DNA from: Mycobacterium rhizamassiliense
GTDB lineage: Bacteria > Actinomycetota > Actinomycetes > Mycobacteriales > Mycobacteriaceae
Reading direction: 5' to 3'
DNA length: 64,000 bases
Assembly (NCBI RefSeq): GCF_900157375.1
Contig: NZ_LT721901.1
Coordinates: forward strand, 1,967,498 to 2,031,497
Part shown: one piece after another, positions 59,437-64,000 of the stretch
Layout of the letters: every line of letters starts with the position of its first letter
Position numbering within the stretch: position 1 is the first letter of the stretch
Translations under genes and position numbers: made by a program
Notes under the pieces: generated by a model
Database searches by the model: none
What the model was told of the DNA's origin: nothing
The model's input: the letters and a program-made list of their open reading frames with translations, nothing else

Positions 59437-60642
59437 TTGACTGCTGTATTGGATTTCGCGTTGCTGCCGCCGGAGGTGAATTCGGCGCGAATGTATTCGG
59501 GATTGGGATCGGGCTCTTTGTTGATCGCCGCATCCGGATGGAAGTCGCTGGCCGCCGAATTGCGTTCGGCCGCCTTGTCGTATGGCGCCGTGCTCGCGGC
59601 GTTGACCGAGGAAGAATGGCACGGGCCCGCCTCGGCGGCGATGGCCGCGGCCGCAACACCTTTCGTGGCGTGGACGAATGCCACCGCGGTGCAGGCCGAG
59701 CAGACCGCCCTGCAGGCTGAGGCCGCCGCAGCGGCCCACGAGACCGCGTTTGGGGCGACCGTGCCGCCGCCGCAGATCGCGGCCAATCGGACGCGACTGG
59801 CCGTTCTGAAAGCCGGCAACCTGCTGGGGCAGAACACGCCGGCGATCGCCGCTACCGAGGCGCAGTACGGGGAGATGTGGGCTCAGGACGCCGCAGCGAT
59901 GTATGGGTATGCGGCTTCCTCGGCGGTCGCCGCTGAGCTGGCGCCAATCGGAACACCACAGGAGATCGTGGCTACCGCCGGGGTGGCTGAGCAGATGGCG
60001 GCGGTGGATCGAGTGGCGGCCGAGTCGGCGGGCGCGGGCCGAGAGACGTTGTCGCAGTTGACCGCGACCGTGCCGCGCGAATTGCGGTCATTGGCGTCGC
60101 CGTCGTCGTCGATGGAGTCGGGTGGGTGGAATCCGTTCGCGCCGGGCTCGGCCGGTGACACCACCGGCATCAATGGGGTGTTCAATGCGATGTTCGGCCC
60201 CGATACGGCGTTCGGGCAGTTCGTCAACGCCAACATTTGGAACACCATCTTTGGGTCCGGGTTCTACCTGCCGAGCAATTTCCTGGGCACCGGCGCGGAC
60301 TTCATCGGCCTGAGCCAGGCGGCAGCGCCTGCGGCGGAAAGCGCCGCGGCGACCGCTGCCGCCGCCGGGGCGGGGGAAGCCGCGGCAGCCGCGGGCAACG
60401 CCATCTCGGCGGAGTTGGGCAAGGGAGCCCTCGTCGGCCCGCTGTCGGTACCGCCGAGCTGGACCGCCACCGGACCGCTCAGCCCACTTTTCCCGGCGCT
60501 CGGCGCGACACGCATGATCGCCCCACCGCCCGTCGTCGCCGCGGGCATGCCCGGGCCCGGCATGTCCGGCCAGGGTTACGGCGGCGGCCCCCGATACGGC
60601 TTCAGGCCCACCGTCGTCGCCCGTCCACCCGCCGCGGGATAA
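59437..60642 (+). CDS. PPE family protein, SVP subgroup
   Basis: 401 residues, TTG start with a GAAGGGAAG ribosome site. The PPE domain runs to ~residue 180: [20 protein letters not shown], the WHGPASAAM WxG-like motif, [20 protein letters not shown], and [12 protein letters not shown]. The C-terminal part has [14 protein letters not shown] and the subgroup signature [12 protein letters not shown] proteins are exported by type VII (ESX) systems, usually with a PE partner; no PE gene is adjacent. The 255 bp upstream are relatively AT-rich and hold no gene I can support. Confidence 0.95.
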   Translation: MTAVLDFALLPPEVNSARMYSGLGSGSLLIAASGWKSLAAELRSAALSYGAVLAALTEEEWHGPASAAMAAAATPFVAWTNATAVQAEQTALQAEAAAAAHETAFGATVPPPQIAANRTRLAVLKAGNLLGQNTPAIAATEAQYGEMWAQDAAAMYGYAASSAVAAELAPIGTPQEIVATAGVAEQMAAVDRVAAESAGAGRETLSQLTATVPRELRSLASPSSSMESGGWNPFAPGSAGDTTGINGVFNAMFGPDTAFGQFVNANIWNTIFGSGFYLPSNFLGTGADFIGLSQAAAPAAESAAATAAAAGAGEAAAAAGNAISAELGKGALVGPLSVPPSWTATGPLSPLFPALGATRMIAPPPVVAAGMPGPGMSGQGYGGGPRYGFRPTVVARPPAAG

Positions 60643-60644
60643 CG

Positions 60645-61712
60645 GTGATCCCGACACTGGATTTCGCCGCACTTGCGCCCGAGGTCAATTCCGGTCGAAT
60701 GTATTCGGGCACGGGCCCCGGTCCGATGCTGGCGGCCGCGTCCGCGTGGAACGGGTTGGCCGCAGAGTTGCGGGCCGCGGCGCTGGGTTATCGCTCGGTG
60801 CTCGAGGAGTTGAGCGCGCGATGGCACGGCCCGTCTGCGGCGGCCATGATGGCCGCGGCCGCACCATATGTGGTGTGGCTCAATACCGCTGCGGCGCAGG
60901 CTGAACTCACCGCCCTGCAGGCCGAGGCCGCCGCGGCTGCTCACGAGGCAGCGTTCGCGGCCACCGTGCCTCCGACTGTGGTCGCGGCTAACCGCACTCG
61001 ATTGATGATGCTGATCGCGACCAACCTGCTGGGCCAGAACACGCCCGCTATCGCGGCCACGGAGGCCGCGTACGCGGCGATGTGGGCTCAAGACGCGGCA
61101 GCCATGTACGGCTACGCGGCCGCCTCCGCGGCGGCTACCGAGCTGACGCGCTTCGACCCGCCGGAGTCGACCACCAACCCCGCCATGGCTGGCTGGAATC
61201 CGTTCGCGCCCGGCTCGGCGAGTGACACCACCGGACTCAACGGCTTGCTCAACGCTCTGTTCGGCACCGATACGGCCTTCGGACAAATGGTCAACAGCAA
61301 TATCTTGAACACCATCTTCATGCCGGCGTTCTACATGCCGTCGAAATACCTGGGCACCGCGACCAAGCTCGCGAGCCTGACTCAGCCGGCTGCCACTGCG
61401 GCGGCTGCGACCGCGAATGCAGCCGCGGATGCCCTGGGAAGCGTTGCGCCAGTGGGTAATTCCGTCGCCGCAGTGATCGGACAGGGTGCCCGCGCCGGTT
61501 CGTTGTCGGTGCCGTCGAGCTGGACCGCCAGCGCGTCGCAACCCGGCCCGCCGGCTCTGGCCGGGGCGCCGGTTACGGTGCCGGCCGCAGAGGTGGAAAG
61601 CCCGCCGCCGATTCCCGGGGCGGCCAGATGGGGGACTCAAGGCGAAGGGCGTGCCCGGCCTCAGTACGGCTTCCGCGTGACCTTCGTCGCCCGCTCGCCA
61701 GCCGCGGGCTAG
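60645..61712 (+). CDS. PPE family protein, SVP subgroup, shortened middle
   Basis: 355 residues, GTG start 2 bp after the previous stop. PPE domain as in its neighbour ([49 protein letters not shown]) and the signature GSLSVPSSW. Compared with the upstream paralogue it lacks about 45 residues between [10 protein letters not shown] and WNPFAPGSA. The two arose by tandem duplication and are surely co-transcribed. Confidence 0.95.
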   Translation: MIPTLDFAALAPEVNSGRMYSGTGPGPMLAAASAWNGLAAELRAAALGYRSVLEELSARWHGPSAAAMMAAAAPYVVWLNTAAAQAELTALQAEAAAAAHEAAFAATVPPTVVAANRTRLMMLIATNLLGQNTPAIAATEAAYAAMWAQDAAAMYGYAAASAAATELTRFDPPESTTNPAMAGWNPFAPGSASDTTGLNGLLNALFGTDTAFGQMVNSNILNTIFMPAFYMPSKYLGTATKLASLTQPAATAAAATANAAADALGSVAPVGNSVAAVIGQGARAGSLSVPSSWTASASQPGPPALAGAPVTVPAAEVESPPPIPGAARWGTQGEGRARPQYGFRVTFVARSPAAG

Positions 61713-61740
61713 CGATGCGACGGGTCACCAGTGGAAAAAC

Positions 61741-61817
<77 letters not shown>

Positions 61818-61877
61818 CCTGAAGCCACGACAGCGTATCGCACCGGCCCGTTGCCGTGCCAAACCGCTGGCCAATAG

Positions 61878-62984
61878 CTAGGCCCAGGCGCAGTCTCGCT
61901 CGAATTCGACCAGCGCCGCCGCGGGCTCGGCGAGGTCGAGCCCCTGCCCGCCGACCCACTGGTCGTCGAAATACGTGTCGGCGTAGCGGTCGCCGCTGTC
62001 GGCGAGCAGCGTCACCACCGAACCGCTGCGGCCGGCCGCGACCATCTCGGCCAGCAGCCCGAAGGCGCCCCACAGGTTGGTGCCGGTCGACGGACCCACC
62101 CGCCGCCCCAGCACGGCGCTGACATGGCGGGCGGCCGCGATCGACGCGGCGTCGGGCACCGAGACCATGCGGTCGACCACTCCGGGCAGAAACGACGGCT
62201 CCACGCGAGGCCTGCCGATGCCTTCGATGCGCGACGACGCGGTCATCACGATGTCGTCGCGGCCCTGCGCGTAGGAGGGAAAGAACGCCGAGTTCTCCGG
62301 GTCCACGACGCACAACCCGGTCGCGTGCCGCCGGTAGCGGATGTAGCGGCCGATCGTCGCGCTGGTGCCGCCGGTGCCCGCGCCGACGACGATCCACTCC
62401 GGGATCGGGTGCTGCTCGTCGTGCATCTGGGCGAAGATCGACTCGGCGATGTTGTTGTTGCCGCGCCAGTCGGTGGCGCGCTCGGCGTTGGTGAACTGAT
62501 CCAGGTAGTGCCCGCCGGTCTCGCGCGCCAGCCGCTCGGCCTCGGCGTACACCTGGCTCGAATTCTCCACGAAATGGCAACGGCCACCTTGTGATTCGAT
62601 CAGTGCCACCTTCGACGAGCTGGTACTCGCCGGCACCACGGCGATGAACGGCAGGCCCAACAGCGACGCGAAGTACGCCTCGGAGATCGCCGTCGAACCC
62701 GACGACGCCTCGACGATCGTGGTGCCCTCGCCGATCCACCCGTTGCACAGCGCATACAAGAACAGCGACCGCGCCAGCCGGTGCTTGAGGCTGCCGGTGA
62801 TGTGCGTCGTCTCGTCCTTGAGGTACAGCGCGGCGCCGGCGTCGCCGCCCCACGCCGACGGAAGCGGGTAGCGCAGCAGGTGGGTGTCGGCGCTGCGGCG
62901 GGCGTCGGCCTCGATCAGCCGAACCGCGTTGTCGGCCCAACCGCGGTCCTGGCTGCGGACCGCGACCTGGGTCCGATCGCTCAA
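61878..62984 (-). CDS. cds1: PLP-dependent cysteine desulfhydrase/synthase-like enzyme (Rv3684/Cds1-type)
   Basis: 368 residues from a TTG that overlaps the upstream stop (TTGA). Fold-type II PLP enzyme: the Schiff-base Lys is K67 in [14 protein letters not shown], with the substrate loop [15 protein letters not shown] and the phosphate loop [17 protein letters not shown]. The M. tuberculosis orthologue has been reported as an L-cysteine desulfhydrase that releases H2S, pyruvate and ammonia. Coupled to the metallophosphoesterase gene. Confidence 0.87.
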   Translation of the reverse strand: MSDRTQVAVRSQDRGWADNAVRLIEADARRSADTHLLRYPLPSAWGGDAGAALYLKDETTHITGSLKHRLARSLFLYALCNGWIGEGTTIVEASSGSTAISEAYFASLLGLPFIAVVPASTSSSKVALIESQGGRCHFVENSSQVYAEAERLARETGGHYLDQFTNAERATDWRGNNNIAESIFAQMHDEQHPIPEWIVVGAGTGGTSATIGRYIRYRRHATGLCVVDPENSAFFPSYAQGRDDIVMTASSRIEGIGRPRVEPSFLPGVVDRMVSVPDAASIAAARHVSAVLGRRVGPSTGTNLWGAFGLLAEMVAAGRSGSVVTLLADSGDRYADTYFDDQWVGGQGLDLAEPAAALVEFERDCAWA

Positions 62985-63940
62985 CGCAGTGAAGCCGCCG
63001 GATGCGTGCGGCCCAGATCGCTGCGGGAGTCCCGTCCGCCCGTCGGAGCCGCGATCAGGGTCAGCAGCGTCGCCTCGGGGCGGCAGCAGAAGCGCACGGG
63101 CGCGAACGGCGAGGTGCCGATGCCGGCCGAGACATGCAGCGCCATGTTGGCGCCCCAGCGCGACGGCCCCTTGGCCCGGGTGCGGTCCAGCCCGCAGTTG
63201 GTCACCAGGGCGCCGTAGAACGGCAGGCACAGCTGCCCGCCATGGGTATGGCCCGCCATCACCAGTTGGTAGCCGTCAGCGGCGAAGCGATCCAGCACGC
63301 GCGGCTCGGGCGAATGCGTCAGGCCCAGCCGCAGATTGGCCGCGGGGCTGGCGGGGCCCGCGATCGCGTCGTAGCGGTCCCGGTCGATGTGGGGGTCGTC
63401 CACGCCCGCCGCGGCGATGTGCAGGCCGGCCACCTCGAACTCGCGGCGGGTGTGGGTGAGGTCGAGCCAGCCGCGCTCGGTGAACGCCGCGCGCAGATCC
63501 TGCCAGGGCAGCGGCTCGCCCTTGATCCGGTGCGACGGGTTGGTCAGGTAGTGCATCGGGTTCTTCAGGCGCGGACCGAAGTAGTCGTTGCTGCCGAAGA
63601 CGAAGACGCCCGGCCGGGACAGCAGGTCGCCGAGCGTCTGGACGACCGCAGGCACGGCCTTCGGGTGCGCCAGATTGTCGCCGGTATTGACGACCAGATC
63701 GGGCTCCCAGGCGGCCAGCTCGCGCAGCCAGGCCTGTTTGCGGCGCTGGGTGGGCAGCATGTGGAGGTCGCTGAGATGCAGCACGCGCAGCGGTGTGGAT
63801 CCCGGCGACAACACGGGCATCGTTATCTCGCGGAGCACGAACGCGTTGCGCTCGACGACCGCGGCATAACCGACGCCGGCGACGGTCGAACCAAGCGCGA
63901 CGGCCCCGGCGCGAATCAGGGTGGGCAGGACGTCAGCCAT
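62981..63940 (-). CDS. Membrane-anchored calcineurin-like metallophosphoesterase (Rv3683-like)
   Basis: 319 residues. An N-terminal hydrophobic anchor ([22 protein letters not shown]). Metal-binding motifs are all present: VLHLSDLHM (DxH), VNTGDNLAH (GDN), [10 protein letters not shown] (GN-like), THSPEP, and [13 protein letters not shown] (GHTH). Substrate unknown. The sequence to the window end (63941-64000) holds no further gene; the next gene probably lies beyond. Confidence 0.9.
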   Translation of the reverse strand: MADVLPTLIRAGAVALGSTVAGVGYAAVVERNAFVLREITMPVLSPGSTPLRVLHLSDLHMLPTQRRKQAWLRELAAWEPDLVVNTGDNLAHPKAVPAVVQTLGDLLSRPGVFVFGSNDYFGPRLKNPMHYLTNPSHRIKGEPLPWQDLRAAFTERGWLDLTHTRREFEVAGLHIAAAGVDDPHIDRDRYDAIAGPASPAANLRLGLTHSPEPRVLDRFAADGYQLVMAGHTHGGQLCLPFYGALVTNCGLDRTRAKGPSRWGANMALHVSAGIGTSPFAPVRFCCRPEATLLTLIAAPTGGRDSRSDLGRTHPAASLR

Positions 63941-64000
63941 ACAGGCAGCTTACTGCCGGTCGAACACTCAAGACGCATCTCCTGCGCCGCGTTGTTATGG

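Noticed and set aside
59437..61712. Mobile element or phage origin for the PPE genes
   Set aside because: No transposase, inverted repeats or integrase nearby; tandem gene duplication explains them, although a tRNA lies downstream.

Overview
The window is high-GC DNA from a mycobacterium, most likely a slow grower of or near the Mycobacterium avium complex. Two tandem PPE-SVP genes, a LpqH-type 19-kDa lipoprotein, a complete ergothioneine cluster and GTG/TTG starts with 1-4 bp gene overlaps all point there. From about 4.9 kb to the end, gene order follows (inverted) the M. tuberculosis block that I recall as Rv3723 down to Rv3683. Rv numbers and gene neighbours in M. tuberculosis are from memory, not from a search.

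Layout. 0-5 kb is accessory: a truncated CHAT-protease gene coupled to a TPR-like helical-repeat gene, a lipoprotein, and an enoyl-CoA hydratase. 5-24 kb is core: tRNA-Ser, SRP RNA, aspartate aminotransferase, dnaX (with an apparent frameshift), a methyltransferase/FAD-oxidase pair, a cell-wall amidase, ybaB-recR, the GatD-MurT lipid II amidation pair, a DnaQ-BRCT exonuclease, leuA with a Leu-codon leader peptide, ask-asd, and a DUF4185 secreted protein. 24-28 kb has two His/Pro-rich membrane paralogues, a catalase-Ohr pair and a PknH-sensor-like secreted protein. 28-34 kb is egtABCDE, followed by a methyltransferase and a second glutamate-cysteine-ligase-like gene. 36-46 kb has glpK, a PadR regulator, RDD and SpoIIM-type membrane proteins, and a MoxR-DUF58-DUF4350-DUF4129 operon.

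46.8-56 kb is the most interesting part. It holds a full RsbR-RsbS-RsbT stressosome module, an RsbX-like phosphatase, an RsbU-PAS-GAF-PP2C-HATPase hybrid, and the divergent anti-anti-sigma factor RsfB. Beside it are stress-type genes (F420 oxidoreductase, PfpI/DJ-1, a methyltransferase, CDGSH Fe-S protein, heme-oxygenase-like metalloenzyme). Several genes here, plus one at 38.6 kb, have SigF-type promoters (GGTTT-N15-GGGTA consensus) placed 9-10 nt before the start codon. In M. tuberculosis, as I recall, the flanking genes (Rv3688c and Rv3687c) are adjacent, so about 8.8 kb is extra here. The simplest reading is a SigF general-stress island carrying its own signal-integration machinery.

56-64 kb holds a HAD phosphatase, small Zn/thiol proteins, a deletion scar joining two truncated genes, two PPE genes, tRNA-Pro, a cysteine desulfhydrase-like enzyme and a metallophosphoesterase. 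I saw no insertion sequence, prophage, rRNA or CRISPR array.
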